DNA from: Clostridia bacterium
Lineage (GTDB): Bacteria; Bacillota; Clostridia; Oscillospirales; Butyricicoccaceae
Length of the DNA: 49,253 nt
Direction of reading: 5' to 3'
Assembly (NCBI GenBank): GCA_017521295.1
Contig: JAFXDF010000025.1
Coordinates: forward strand, 1-49,253
The translations under genes and the position numbers were made by a program. The notes under the pieces are model-generated. The model saw only the letters and a list, made by a program, of their open reading frames with translations, searched no databases and had not been told where the DNA came from. Shown here in pieces: positions 8,038-16,783 of the stretch. Each line of letters starts with the position of its first letter. The first letter of the stretch is position 1.

Positions 8038-9363
8038 TCAGAAGGCCACCTTCATGAACAGGGCCACGCAGCACAGAATGGCGGCGCAGGTCACGTACAG
8101 GAACTTGCCCGACAGATACCACAGGTCTCCGTGGGGCTTGGCGGTGCCCTTGTTGATCTCGTCCAGCAGATCGTTCTTCTTCATCACCCAGAACCAGGAG
8201 ATGGCGCCCAGGGTGGCGCCGATGGGGATGATATAGATGGAGACGATGTCCATCCAGGGGCCCCACTTGGCGATGGGCTCCATGTGCAGACCGAAGCCCA
8301 GACAGACCACGGCCAGAATGACCAGGACCGGCTTGCGGCTCAGCTTGGGGAAGCGGTGCTCCAGAGATTCTCCCACGGCCTCGAACATATTCTGCAGAGA
8401 GCTGATGCCGGCGAACACCATGGCGGTGTACAGAATGATGGCAAACAGCTGGCCGAAGGGGATGCCCTGCAGGATGCGGGGCAGGGTAACGAACAGCAGA
8501 GAGGGGCCGGCGCCGACATCCAGACCGTAGGCAAAGCAGGCGGGGATGATCACCAGAGCGGCCACCATGGCGGCGATGGTGTCAAAGATGGCGGTGCGGG
8601 CAGCAACCTTGACCACGTCCTCCTTGTCATCCAGATAAGCGCCGTAGACGATCATGCCGCTGCCGGTGACCGACAGGGAGAAGAAGGCCTGGCCCATGGC
8701 CCACACCCAGGTCATGGGGTCGGCCAGAGCCTCCCACCGGGGGGTGAAGATGAACTTGTAGCCTTCGGCAGCGCCGGGCAGGAAGGCCACTCGGACGGCC
8801 AGCACGGCAAAGATGATGAAAAAGACCGGCATCATGATCTTGTTCGACTTTTCAATGCTCTTTGCGCCCAAAAGCAGGGTCAGCAGGGTGACCACCACCA
8901 CGATGATGTGGAAGGGAACCACCGAGTAACCGGTGCCGGAGAAGGCGCCGAACCACTCGCCGGTGTCCACCGTCATCAGATTGCCGGTGACCGAGTCGAA
9001 CAGGGCCTTGAGCACATAGGAGATGATGACGGCATAGCCCAGGGCGATGCACATGGAGCCGGCCAGAGGCAGCCAGCCCAGCCCGCCGCCGGCGCGGCCC
9101 AACTTTTCGCTGCGGGAGGCCCAGGCGCTGCGATAGGAGCCCAGGGTGCCGGTGCGGGAACGGCGGCCGATGGCGTATTCGGCGGACAGACCCACCACGC
9201 TGAACAGCGCTACGAAGATCAGATAGGCCACCAGGAAGGCAAAGCCGCCGTTGGCACCCATTTTTGCGGGGAAGCCCCACACGTTGGCCATGCCTACGGC
9301 AGAGCCTACCGCCGACAGGATAAAGCCCCAGCGGCTGGAAAAATTAGAACGCTTTTTGTTCAT
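8038..9363 (-). CDS. NSS family sodium-dependent symporter (SNF type)
   Basis: A 441-residue sodium-coupled amino acid or related solute importer of the neurotransmitter:sodium symporter family. The N-terminal signature SRWGFILSAVGSAVGMANVW (residues 10-29) is the TM1 substrate and Na+ site. Further hallmarks are GANGGFAFLVAYLIF in TM2 and AFFSLSVTGSGMIVYGAYL in TM6. About eleven membrane segments are visible, as in bacterial tyrosine/leucine transporters such as Tyt1. The ATG at 9363 is chosen because AAAGGAG lies upstream and the promoter is just beyond it. The gene stands alone between terminators. Tyrosine, tryptophan or another neutral amino acid is the likely cargo, by family only. Confidence 0.9.
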   Translation of the reverse strand: MNKKRSNFSSRWGFILSAVGSAVGMANVWGFPAKMGANGGFAFLVAYLIFVALFSVVGLSAEYAIGRRSRTGTLGSYRSAWASRSEKLGRAGGGLGWLPLAGSMCIALGYAVIISYVLKALFDSVTGNLMTVDTGEWFGAFSGTGYSVVPFHIIVVVVTLLTLLLGAKSIEKSNKIMMPVFFIIFAVLAVRVAFLPGAAEGYKFIFTPRWEALADPMTWVWAMGQAFFSLSVTGSGMIVYGAYLDDKEDVVKVAARTAIFDTIAAMVAALVIIPACFAYGLDVGAGPSLLFVTLPRILQGIPFGQLFAIILYTAMVFAGISSLQNMFEAVGESLEHRFPKLSRKPVLVILAVVCLGFGLHMEPIAKWGPWMDIVSIYIIPIGATLGAISWFWVMKKNDLLDEINKGTAKPHGDLWYLSGKFLYVTCAAILCCVALFMKVAF

Positions 9364-9397
9364 GAAAGTGTTCTCCTTTTTGACACATAGTCTTTCT

Positions 9398-9426
9398 AAT
9401 CTACAACAAAAAGATCGGTTTGTCAA
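9398..9426 (-). promoter_or_regulatory. Sigma-A promoter for the NSS symporter
   Basis: On the minus strand a consensus TTGACA (9421-9426) is followed after 17 bp by TAGATT (9398-9403). The start codon is about 35 bp downstream. Confidence 0.7.
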
Positions 9427-9430
9427 ATGG

Positions 9431-9458
9431 AAAAGAGCCTGCCGAAGCAGGCTCTTTT
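9431..9458 (-). terminator. Intrinsic terminator of the serine hydrolase gene
   Basis: The stem AAAAGAGCCTGC / GCAGGCTCTTTT has a CGAA tetraloop. On the minus strand it ends in T residues, 13 bp after the serine hydrolase stop. Confidence 0.85.
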
Positions 9459-9470
9459 GAAAAAACGGAA

Positions 9471-10883
9471 TTATTCGGCACGCTGATAGACGCGGGTGTA
9501 AACCTGGACGCCCCAGGCCTTGCCGTCCCGCACCCAGAAGTGGCAGCGGCCGCAGCGCTGGCCGGCCTTGTTGAAGATCTGGAACCAGGTCTCGCCGCAA
9601 TGCACCAGATCGTAAACGCCCAGAGGACGCTTGACCTTCAGCTTGCCATCCTCGGTGAATACCTCGAAGTCCACGGGGATGCCTTCGTGGCAGGTGTACT
9701 TGCCTTCCAGCATCTCGGGCTGGGAGAAGGTCTCGCCAGAGGGATGGAGCCAAACCTGCTCCTCTTCCAGAGGACGGCCCATGAGCATATTGCCCATCAT
9801 CCAGCACAGATCGTCGGTATCCTGGTCGCCCTCGTTGCAGAAGGCAACATAGCTGTAGTTTTCACCCTGCAGATAGCAGCCGTGGGTGGAAACGCCATGG
9901 AGGCCGCCGGAGTGCTCGCAGATCACGTGGCCGTGCCACAGGCGCTTGTTCAGGCCGTAGCAGTAGTAGGCCTTCTCGCCCAGGGGGAACTGGGGGCCGC
10001 ACATCATGTCGGCAGCGGCAGCGGGGATGGCCTGGACGCCGTCGATGACGCCGTGGTTGGACAGGCACTGATAGTAACGGGCGAAGTCGTGGGCGGTGGA
10101 CTTGACGCAGGCGCAGCTGCGGAAGGGAGGCAGGATGCCCCAGTTGTCGTCCACGGTGAAGTTGCCGTCGCCGTCACGCTCCCACAGACGGGTGATGTTG
10201 CCGTCGGAAGCCAGCTTCTTGGCCTCAGAGCAATCCTCGTCCAGAACGGTGCGGAACATGCCCATGGGCTTGAAGACACGGTCGGTGAGGAACTGCTCCA
10301 GAGGAACGCCTGCGGCCTTGTCAAAGATGTAGCACAGGATGGCGTAGCCCTCGTTGGAATAGCTCATGTACTCGCCGGGGCCGCCCAGGGTCTTGTACTT
10401 GCCCTCGGCAATATAATCAATGATCTGCTCGATCTTGTCCATCTTGTTGGGAGCGGTGGCGCGCATGGCCTCCACCCACTCGCCGCTGCGGCCGGGGGTG
10501 TTCAGGGCGATGGACCACTCCAGGGGCTCCATGGGAGGAATGCCGGCGGTGTGGCAGGCCAGATGGTGGCAGGTAACGGCATCCTTGGGGCTGCCCTTCA
10601 GCTCAAAGTTGGGGAAGTACTTGGTGACGGGGTCGTCCCAGTTGAACTTACCCTCGGCGGCCAGAATGCACAGAGCCAGGGTGACGGTGGACTTGCTCAT
10701 GGAGGCGATGCCCATGATGGTGTGCTCGTTCATGGGGACCTTGCCGCCTTCGTCGCCGAAGCCGTAGCCCTTTTCAAAGATGATGCCTTCGGGGCCGCGG
10801 ATGGCCACGGTAACGCCGGGCAGCTTCTTTTCTTCGATGCGCTTTGCCAGAGCGGCATCCAGTGCCTGCAGATCGTATTTCAT
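9471..10883 (-). CDS. Serine hydrolase, beta-lactamase / S12 D-aminopeptidase-like
   Basis: A 470-residue protein of the penicillin-binding-protein-like serine hydrolase superfamily. The nucleophile motif SxxK is S61-M-S-K64 in GIASMSKSTVTLAL. The second motif is Y175-S-N177 in EYMSYSNEGYAIL. An HSG triad (EHSGGLHG) replaces KTG near residue 320. A C-terminal beta-rich domain of about 120 residues follows. There is no signal peptide, so it is probably cytosolic and acts as an esterase, D-aminopeptidase or amidase rather than a resistance enzyme. The ATG at 10883 is chosen because GAGGAG precedes it. The next gene upstream is a D-aminoacylase with its own terminator, so a shared role with D-amino acid derivatives is plausible but inferred. 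Confidence 0.85.
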   Translation of the reverse strand: MKYDLQALDAALAKRIEEKKLPGVTVAIRGPEGIIFEKGYGFGDEGGKVPMNEHTIMGIASMSKSTVTLALCILAAEGKFNWDDPVTKYFPNFELKGSPKDAVTCHHLACHTAGIPPMEPLEWSIALNTPGRSGEWVEAMRATAPNKMDKIEQIIDYIAEGKYKTLGGPGEYMSYSNEGYAILCYIFDKAAGVPLEQFLTDRVFKPMGMFRTVLDEDCSEAKKLASDGNITRLWERDGDGNFTVDDNWGILPPFRSCACVKSTAHDFARYYQCLSNHGVIDGVQAIPAAAADMMCGPQFPLGEKAYYCYGLNKRLWHGHVICEHSGGLHGVSTHGCYLQGENYSYVAFCNEGDQDTDDLCWMMGNMLMGRPLEEEQVWLHPSGETFSQPEMLEGKYTCHEGIPVDFEVFTEDGKLKVKRPLGVYDLVHCGETWFQIFNKAGQRCGRCHFWVRDGKAWGVQVYTRVYQRAE

Positions 10884-10926
10884 AGTTGTGTTCTCCTCTC
10901 GGGGTGTAATTTTACTCAACAAACGT

Positions 10927-10955
10927 ATCATACCAAGTTTTTCGGCAAAAAACAA
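10927..10955 (-). promoter_or_regulatory. Extended -10 promoter for the serine hydrolase
   Basis: The minus strand has TTGTTT (10950-10955), a 17-bp spacer ending in TGG, and TATGAT (10927-10932). Confidence 0.55.
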
Positions 10956-10985
10956 CCGAAAATAACGGTTTTGTAGGGAAAAGCA

Positions 10986-11020
10986 AAAAAGGCAACCGAT
11001 TTTTTATCGGTTACCTTTTG
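10986..11020 (-). terminator. Intrinsic terminator of the phosphoribosyltransferase-aminoacylase operon
   Basis: A stem of about 10 bp (GGTAACCGAT / ATCGGTTGCC on the minus strand, one mismatch) is followed by six T residues. It lies 30 bp after the aminoacylase stop. Confidence 0.75.
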
Positions 11021-11049
11021 CATAACGTACCAAAGTCTGCGCCGGAGGG

Positions 11050-12624
11050 TCAAAAACGCTCCCGAAACAGCAGTTTGCCGGCCAAAGCGCCGGTGGTCTG
11101 ATCGTTTTCCAGAGCGATCTCGCCGTTGACCACAACGCAGGCAAAACCGGTGTTGCCCCGGGTGGGCCGGGTGAAATCGCCCAGATCGGCCACGGTTTCG
11201 GGATCAAAGAGAACCAGGTCGGCATCCATGCCTTCGCGGATGAGACCTTTGGTGGGCAGATTGTACACCATGGCGGGCAGATAGGTCATCTTGCGGATGG
11301 CGTTTTCCAAAGGGATGACTTTGCGCTCCCGGACATAGCGGCCCAGTATCCGGGGGAAGGTGCCAAAGGTCCGGGGATGGTCAGAGGGCTTTTGGCCGTG
11401 GCCGCCGTCCGAGCCGAACATGGAGCGGTCCCAACGCATCACCCGTTCAATATCGTCTTCGCTCATGCTGAAATAGATGGCCGTGGTGGTCATTTTGTCA
11501 TCCCGCAGCACATCGCAAAGCAGGTCAAAGGGATCCATCCCTTTTTCATCCGCAAGTTCGGTCAGCATCCGTCCGTTGTAGTCCGGATGGGAGGACGAGT
11601 CGCCGATCATGGTGTAGCGGAAGGGCCGTTCGGTGGCGGCGATCTCCATAACAGTCGGCTTGAGCGCCGCCCTTCGGGCAGGGTCGGTGACCATGTTCAC
11701 CATATCGTCCAGGCCCGATGCGTGCAAATGCTGGGGGATGAGGGCTTTCAAGCCGTTGGACGATGCGGTGTAGGGGTACTGATCGCAGAACACGTCGAAG
11801 CCGTCGGCAACGGCGGTTTCCATCATGGCAAGGGTGGCGGCCGTTTTGTTCCAGTTCATGAGACCGCCCATGGCTTTGTGGTGGGAATGGACATAGCGCA
11901 CGCCGGTGGCGCGGACCACTTGCAGCAGTTCGTGGGTGGCCTGAATGAGGGTGTCGGCTTCTCCGCGGACATGGGCGGTGATGACACCGCCGTACTCCGC
12001 CACCACCTGTGCCAGCGCGATCAGTTCGTCGGTGTCGGCATAGCTTCCGGGCGGATAGCGCAGGCCGAAGGAAAGGCCCATGGCGCCCTCTTCCATGCAC
12101 CGGCGCAGCAGCTGCTGCATCTTTTCCAATTCTTCGGGTGTGGTCTTGCGGTTTTCATAGCCAAGCACTGCCGCGCGCAGCAAACCGTGGCCGATGAGGA
12201 AGGTGAGGTTGACGCCCAACGGCAGATCCTTCAGATGACGGCGATAGTCGGTCAGCGAATATCTGCAGCGCAGACTCTCCTCGCTGTGGGTGCCGCCGAT
12301 GGAGCGCAGGCAGTCGGAAAAATGCTCCTCCGTAAAGGGCACGGGGGAGTCGCCGCACATGCCGCTGATGACAGTGGTGACACCCTGCGCCAGCATATGG
12401 CGGCAGCGGTGGGCCGTTTCGATGCCGGTGTCCAGATGGCTGTGGGCATCCAGAAAGCCGGGGGCCAGCACCTTGCCGGTGCCGTCGATGACCCGGTTGG
12501 CATCTCCGCGCAGGTTGTATCCGATTTTCGCAATCTTCCCATCTTTGACGGCCACATCGGCATGATACATGGGACTTCCCGTACCGTCGGCAATGCGGGC
12601 GCTGCGGATGATCAAGTCATACAT
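11050..12624 (-). CDS. N-acyl-D-amino-acid deacylase family amidohydrolase
   Basis: A 524-residue zinc amidohydrolase that hydrolyses N-acyl-D-amino acids or related amides. Metal-binding residues include H61 and H63 in FLDAHSHLDT, and C90 in SGMCGDSPVP, the cysteine typical of D-aminoacylases. Also present are HVRGEAD, the HSHHKAMGG strand and the C-terminal FGSDGGHGQKPSDHPRTFGT, which carries the catalytic Asp. The length fits the family norm of 480-540. The ATG at 12624 follows GAGG, 29 bp after the phosphoribosyltransferase stop, so the two form an operon. Its pairing with a purine-type phosphoribosyltransferase is unusual. Action on a purine-derived or hydantoin-like amide cannot be excluded, because the family also contains dihydropyrimidinase-like and dipeptidase-like members. 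Confidence 0.88.
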   Translation of the reverse strand: MYDLIIRSARIADGTGSPMYHADVAVKDGKIAKIGYNLRGDANRVIDGTGKVLAPGFLDAHSHLDTGIETAHRCRHMLAQGVTTVISGMCGDSPVPFTEEHFSDCLRSIGGTHSEESLRCRYSLTDYRRHLKDLPLGVNLTFLIGHGLLRAAVLGYENRKTTPEELEKMQQLLRRCMEEGAMGLSFGLRYPPGSYADTDELIALAQVVAEYGGVITAHVRGEADTLIQATHELLQVVRATGVRYVHSHHKAMGGLMNWNKTAATLAMMETAVADGFDVFCDQYPYTASSNGLKALIPQHLHASGLDDMVNMVTDPARRAALKPTVMEIAATERPFRYTMIGDSSSHPDYNGRMLTELADEKGMDPFDLLCDVLRDDKMTTTAIYFSMSEDDIERVMRWDRSMFGSDGGHGQKPSDHPRTFGTFPRILGRYVRERKVIPLENAIRKMTYLPAMVYNLPTKGLIREGMDADLVLFDPETVADLGDFTRPTRGNTGFACVVVNGEIALENDQTTGALAGKLLFRERF

Positions 12625-12653
12625 AGCGATTGCCTCCTCACGGCGGCCGCAGC

Positions 12654-13208
12654 TCAGGCCTTGACGGTGCCGTCGGCGTTGAACACCGGCAGCTTTTCCA
12701 GATAAATCAGGTCGGGGCGCTCCTGGGCGTCACCCTCGGCCAGAATGGCCATCTTGCCGCAGATAATGCCGCCGGCCTTTTCCACCAGCGCCTCGATGGC
12801 ACGGAGGGACTCGCCGGTGGAGATGACATCGTCCACGATGAGGATGCGCTTGCCGCGCATCTTTTCGGCATCCTTGCCGTCCAGATACAGGTGCTGCTCG
12901 GCGTCGGTGGTGATGGAACGGACGGTGGATTCAAACACCGAGGTCATGTACAGCTTGGTGTGCTTGCGGGCGATAAAGTAGTCGGCGTCGCCGTTCTGCC
13001 GGGCCATTTCGTGGGCCAACGGGATGCCCTTTGCCTCGGCGGTGATGAGATAGTCGTATTCGGGAGCCTTTTTCAGCAGCTCTGCGGCGCAGGCCACCGT
13101 CAGAGGGGCGTCACCGAAGATGACGAAAGCGCCGATGTACAGGTCGTCGGTCACCCGGCACAGGGGCAGATTGCGCTCCAGTCCGGCGATGGTCATGGTA
13201 TGATGCAT
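12654..13208 (-). CDS. Adenine-phosphoribosyltransferase-like purine salvage enzyme
   Basis: A 184-residue type I phosphoribosyltransferase. The PRPP-binding loop is RILIVDDVISTGES at residues 121-134, with the two acidic residues and TG of the family. AEAKGIPLAHEMA (58-70) corresponds to the APRT dimer/PPi loop, and FIARKHTKLYM to the RK..K segment. It transfers ribose 5-phosphate from PRPP to a purine base. The base cannot be settled from sequence; adenine or a 6-oxopurine are both possible. It is the first gene of an operon with a D-aminoacylase. It is transcribed divergently from an AzgA-type purine permease, from promoters facing away from each other, which supports a role in salvage of the imported base. 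Confidence 0.85.
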   Translation of the reverse strand: MHHTMTIAGLERNLPLCRVTDDLYIGAFVIFGDAPLTVACAAELLKKAPEYDYLITAEAKGIPLAHEMARQNGDADYFIARKHTKLYMTSVFESTVRSITTDAEQHLYLDGKDAEKMRGKRILIVDDVISTGESLRAIEALVEKAGGIICGKMAILAEGDAQERPDLIYLEKLPVFNADGTVKA

Positions 13209-13244
13209 AAAAACAGCCTCTTTTCTGTTGTGATTTCCAAATCT

Positions 13245-13272
13245 ATTATATTCTTATAAGGAAAAAAGTCAA
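13245..13272 (-). promoter_or_regulatory. Strong sigma-A promoter for the phosphoribosyltransferase operon
   Basis: On the minus strand TTGACT (13267-13272), a 16-bp spacer and TATAAT (13245-13250) form a near-consensus promoter, about 36 bp ahead of the start codon. Confidence 0.75.
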
Positions 13273-13305
13273 ATAGATGGCAACGGCAAAATTTCCTGCC
13301 GCCTA

Positions 13306-13334
13306 TTGCAAAATAAGTGAGAAAAGGGTAAACT
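13306..13334 (+). promoter_or_regulatory. Sigma-A promoter for the NCS2 permease
   Basis: TTGCAA (13306-13311) and TAAACT (13329-13334) are spaced by 17 bp. The predicted transcript starts at about 13341, which places the following hairpin at the very 5' end of the mRNA. Confidence 0.65.
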
Positions 13335-13338
13335 GAAA

Positions 13339-13360
13339 GGGTGATGGAACCCCATCACCC
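13339..13360 (+). promoter_or_regulatory. 5'-terminal stem-loop of the NCS2 permease mRNA
   Basis: The sequence GGGTGATGG - AACC - CCATCACCC is a perfect 9-bp stem. It begins at or just before the predicted transcription start and is not followed by T residues, so it is not a terminator. 5'-terminal stems of this kind are known to protect some mRNAs from decay. That role is inference here. Confidence 0.5.
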
Positions 13361-13394
13361 AAACAACTCTTATCAAAGGGAGGAAACGAGTCTT

Positions 13395-14828
13395 ATGGAA
13401 AAATTCTTTAAGCTCAAGCAAAACGGCACCACCGTTCGTACCGAGATCCTGGCCGGTCTGTCCACCTTCATGACCATGGCCTACATCATCGCGCTGAATC
13501 CCAACCTGCTGACCAACTTTGACACCGGTTCCGCTCTGTGGAACGGCGTGTTCCTGGCCACCTGTATCGCCTCCGGCGTGGGCTGTATCGTCATGGCTTT
13601 CCTGGCCAACAAGCCTTTCGCCATGGCTCCCGGCATGGGCCTGAACAGCTTCTTCGCTCTGGTGGTCTCCAACATCGTGGGCATGACCGGCATGACCTAT
13701 CTGGAGTCCTTCCAGTCTGCGCTGATCATCATCCTGGTAGAAGGTATCGTCTTTATCATCCTGTCCATCTTCAACATCCGCGAGAAGATCGTGGAAGCCA
13801 TCCCCCTGGGCGTGCGCCTGGGCATTGGCCCCGCCATCGGTCTGATGCTGATGAACATCGGCCTGGGCTCCAACGTGGGCATCTACGCCGAGGGCAACGG
13901 CTTTACCACTCCTTTCTATGTGATGCGCGACTTCTTCGGCGCTCTGACCCCCAGCGTCATCAAGACCAACATGGGCGACGCCGGTTACACCCAGATGGTG
14001 CTCACCGTTATCACCATGTTCATCGGTCTGTTCGTCATCGTGGCTCTGGATCACAAGAAGGTCAAGGGCTCCGTCCTGCTGGGTATGCTGGCCGCCTCCG
14101 TGGTCTACTGGATCGGCTCCTTCACCGTGCTGGGCACCAATCCTTTTGCCTCTCTGGCCGGCGCTTCCTTCGTTCCTCCCTTCGCCGATATGGCTCAGAC
14201 CACTCTGTTCAAGCTGAACTTCGCCGGCTTCGCACAGATTGGCTGGTTCACCGTCATCACCCTGATCGTCACCTTCTGTGTCATCGATATGTTCGATACC
14301 ATCGGCACTCTGGTGGGTACCGCCAGCCGCGCCGGTATGCTGGATGAAGAGGGCAATATGCCCAACATGAGGGAAGCCCTGCTGGCTGACGCCGTGGGCA
14401 CCACCGTGGGTTCTCTGACCGGTACTTCCACCGTCACCACCTTCGTGGAATCCGCTGCCGGTGTTGAGGCAGGCGGCCGCACCGGTCTGACCGCCCTGAC
14501 CGTTGGCGTCATGTTCCTGCTGTCCATGTTCATTGCCCCCATCGCCGCCATCATCCCCGCCGCCGCCACTTCTTCCGCCCTGATCTACGTTGGTATTCTG
14601 ATGCTGGGCAACCTGAAGAAGATCGACTTCGGCGATATGACCCAGCTGCTGCCCGTGTGCATCATGCTGCTGGCCATGCCCGTTTCCGGCTCCATCGGCC
14701 ACGGTATCGGCCTGGCGCTGATCACCTACACCATCATGAAGGTGGTCACCGGCAAAGCCAAGGAGGTTTCTGCCCTGACCTACATTCTGTCTCTGATCTT
14801 CCTCATCAAGTTCTTCCTGGTTGCTTAA
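13395..14828 (+). CDS. NCS2 purine permease, AzgA/GhxP type
   Basis: A 477-residue importer of hypoxanthine, guanine or adenine with about 12-13 membrane segments. The signatures NKPFAMAPGMGLNSFFALVV (residues 74-93) and FCVIDMFDTIGTLVGTASRA are those of the AzgA branch, where D and E residues of the core bind the base. The ATG at 13395 is chosen because AAAGGGAGG lies 11 bases upstream. An in-frame ATG at 13341 would fall on the predicted transcription start. Codon use is strongly biased to CGT/CGC and TCC, unlike the CGG-rich neighbours, which suggests high expression. It faces away from the APRT-like gene, a sensible uptake and salvage pair. Its terminator follows 12 bp after the stop. Confidence 0.92.
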   Translation: MEKFFKLKQNGTTVRTEILAGLSTFMTMAYIIALNPNLLTNFDTGSALWNGVFLATCIASGVGCIVMAFLANKPFAMAPGMGLNSFFALVVSNIVGMTGMTYLESFQSALIIILVEGIVFIILSIFNIREKIVEAIPLGVRLGIGPAIGLMLMNIGLGSNVGIYAEGNGFTTPFYVMRDFFGALTPSVIKTNMGDAGYTQMVLTVITMFIGLFVIVALDHKKVKGSVLLGMLAASVVYWIGSFTVLGTNPFASLAGASFVPPFADMAQTTLFKLNFAGFAQIGWFTVITLIVTFCVIDMFDTIGTLVGTASRAGMLDEEGNMPNMREALLADAVGTTVGSLTGTSTVTTFVESAAGVEAGGRTGLTALTVGVMFLLSMFIAPIAAIIPAAATSSALIYVGILMLGNLKKIDFGDMTQLLPVCIMLLAMPVSGSIGHGIGLALITYTIMKVVTGKAKEVSALTYILSLIFLIKFFLVA

Positions 14829-14839
14829 GATTACATCTC

Positions 14840-14869
14840 AGCGCCCCTTCGTCAGAGGGGGCGCTTTTC
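14840..14869 (+). terminator. Intrinsic terminator of the NCS2 permease
   Basis: AGCGCCCC pairs with GGGGCGCT across a 10-base loop and is followed by TTTCTATTT. Confidence 0.8.
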
Positions 14870-14930
14870 TATTTAACCTGGATTTTACAAAAGCCCGCGA
14901 TTTCTTAACCAAGGCTTCACCGTTTTGTGG

Positions 14931-14959
14931 TTGGGGTTTTACAAAGAACATGTTATACT
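14931..14959 (+). promoter_or_regulatory. Extended -10 promoter for the Na/Pi cotransporter
   Basis: TTGGGG (14931-14936), a 17-bp spacer ending in TGT, and TATACT (14954-14959) precede the gene by 53 bp. No PhoB-type box was recognised. Confidence 0.55.
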
Positions 14960-15012
14960 TTTGGTGTAATGTGAAATGATTTGTAAAGAAGAAAGAAAAG
15001 GAAGATAACACG

Positions 15013-16770
15013 ATGGATTTGTTCGATATTCTCGCGCTGGGCGGAGGCCTGGCACTGTTTTTGTTTGGTATGAATGTGATGTCCGCCGGTTTGGAAAAGC
15101 TGGCCGGCGGTAAGCTGGAGGGCATCCTCCGTTCTATGACTTCCAGTCCCGTCAAGGGTATGCTGTTCGGCGCGCTGGTCACCGCCGTGATCCAGTCCTC
15201 TTCGGCAGTTACCGTTATGCTGGTAGGTCTGGTCAACTCGGGCATTATGGCCCTGAGCCAGACGGTGGGCGTTATCATGGGCGCCAACATCGGTACTACC
15301 ATCACCGCCTGGCTGCTGAGCCTGGTAAGCGTTGAGGGCAGCGGCATCGTGATGCAGATGCTCAAGCCCAAGAACTTCTCTCTGGTGCTGGCCATGATCG
15401 GTATCCTGCTGACCATGGCAGGAAAGACCCAGAAGAAGAAGGATCTGGGCTCCATCTTGCTGGGCTTCACCGTTCTGATGTACGGTATGGACATGATGTC
15501 CGGCGCGGTCAAGCCGCTGCAGAACATGCCCGGCTTTGCCGATCTGTTCATCAAGTTCCAGAATCCCCTGCTGGGCGTTCTGGTGGGCGCTGTGCTTACC
15601 GCCGTCATTCAGTCCTCTTCTGCCTCAGTGGGTATCCTGCAGGCCCTGTCCCTCACCGGCGTCATCACCTACAGTGCCGCGTTCCCCATCATCATGGGTC
15701 AGAACATCGGTACCTGTGTTACCTCGGTGCTGTCCTCTATCGGCGCCAACCGCTCTGCACGGAAGGTCAGTATCATCCATATCACCTTTAACCTGATCGG
15801 TACGGTGATCTTCCTGACCGCCTATCTGCTGGCCAATGCCCTGGTGGAGCCTGTGGCTGTATTCTTCGCCGGCACCATCGACCCTGCCGGCATCGCCGTG
15901 TGCCACAGTATCTTTAATATCGTCACCACCTTCCTGCTGCTGCCCTTTGGCAAGTATCTGGTGAAGATCGCGGACAAAGTCATCAAGGACAACCGGGATG
16001 CCGTGGAGGTCCGGGACGAGCTGCTGGACAGCCGTGTTCTGGCCATCCCTGCCATGGCCATCACCGCCTGCAACAGCCTCACCGACCAGATGGCCATCGC
16101 TGCTACCTATGCGGTGCAGACTGCCGTTGATCTTCTGAGTGAGTACAACGAAGCCGGCGCTTCCTCTCTGGAAGAGGGCGAAGAAATGCTGGACACCTAC
16201 GAGGACCGTTTGGGCCAGTATCTGACCCAGATCTCCGGCCAGGGCCTGTCCGACTATGACAGCCGCCAGCGCTTCAAGATGCAGCATGTTATCGGCGACT
16301 TCGAGCGCCTGGGTGACCACGCTATGAATCTTCTGGATTCCGCCAAGGAAAAGCAGGCAAAGGGCCAGCAGTTTACCGAAGAGGCGGCTGCCCAGCTGAC
16401 GGTGCTCAAGCACGCCATCGGCGAGATCCTGGATCTGACCTGCCGTGCCTATCAGCAGAATTCGCTGGAACTGGCCGCACAGGTGGAGCCTCTGGAGCAG
16501 GTCATCGACGGCCTGATCCGCAAGGCCCGTTCCTCCCATCTGAGCCGTCTGAACAACGGCCAGTGCACCATCGAGATGGGCTTTGTTCTGGCCGATGTGC
16601 TCAACAACTATGAGCGCGTTTCCGACCACTGCTCCAACATCGCCGTTGCCGTCATCGAGGCCGAAAGCGACCGCTTTGACAGCCACGATTATCTGGAGTC
16701 CATCAAGACCGGCGAAAACCGGGAGTTCCAGCAGAGCTACAAGCAGTTTGCCGAAAAATACGCCTTCTAA
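15013..16770 (+). CDS. Na/Pi cotransporter family protein with C-terminal PhoU-like domain
   Basis: A 585-residue membrane protein of the NptA/YjbB type. Two inverted Na/Pi repeats are marked by ALVTAVIQSSSAVTVMLVGL (about 56-75) and AVLTAVIQSSSASVGILQAL (about 196-215). The QSSS residues are the Na+/phosphate site. About eight or nine membrane segments end near residue 320. The rest (from about 340) is an alpha-helical PhoU-like domain with FERLGDHAMNLLDSAKE and YERVSDHCSNIAVAVIEA, both of which carry the ExxxD metal pattern. Such proteins move phosphate with sodium, often outward in bacteria. The ATG has AAGGAAG upstream. The gene stands alone between a promoter and a strong terminator. Codon use suggests good expression. 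Confidence 0.92.
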   Translation: MDLFDILALGGGLALFLFGMNVMSAGLEKLAGGKLEGILRSMTSSPVKGMLFGALVTAVIQSSSAVTVMLVGLVNSGIMALSQTVGVIMGANIGTTITAWLLSLVSVEGSGIVMQMLKPKNFSLVLAMIGILLTMAGKTQKKKDLGSILLGFTVLMYGMDMMSGAVKPLQNMPGFADLFIKFQNPLLGVLVGAVLTAVIQSSSASVGILQALSLTGVITYSAAFPIIMGQNIGTCVTSVLSSIGANRSARKVSIIHITFNLIGTVIFLTAYLLANALVEPVAVFFAGTIDPAGIAVCHSIFNIVTTFLLLPFGKYLVKIADKVIKDNRDAVEVRDELLDSRVLAIPAMAITACNSLTDQMAIAATYAVQTAVDLLSEYNEAGASSLEEGEEMLDTYEDRLGQYLTQISGQGLSDYDSRQRFKMQHVIGDFERLGDHAMNLLDSAKEKQAKGQQFTEEAAAQLTVLKHAIGEILDLTCRAYQQNSLELAAQVEPLEQVIDGLIRKARSSHLSRLNNGQCTIEMGFVLADVLNNYERVSDHCSNIAVAVIEAESDRFDSHDYLESIKTGENREFQQSYKQFAEKYAF

Positions 16771-16783
16771 CAGACAAAAAAGT

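Noticed and set aside
13209..13394. A purine riboswitch before the NCS2 permease
   Set aside because: Only two promoters and a simple stem-loop are present; no aptamer core.
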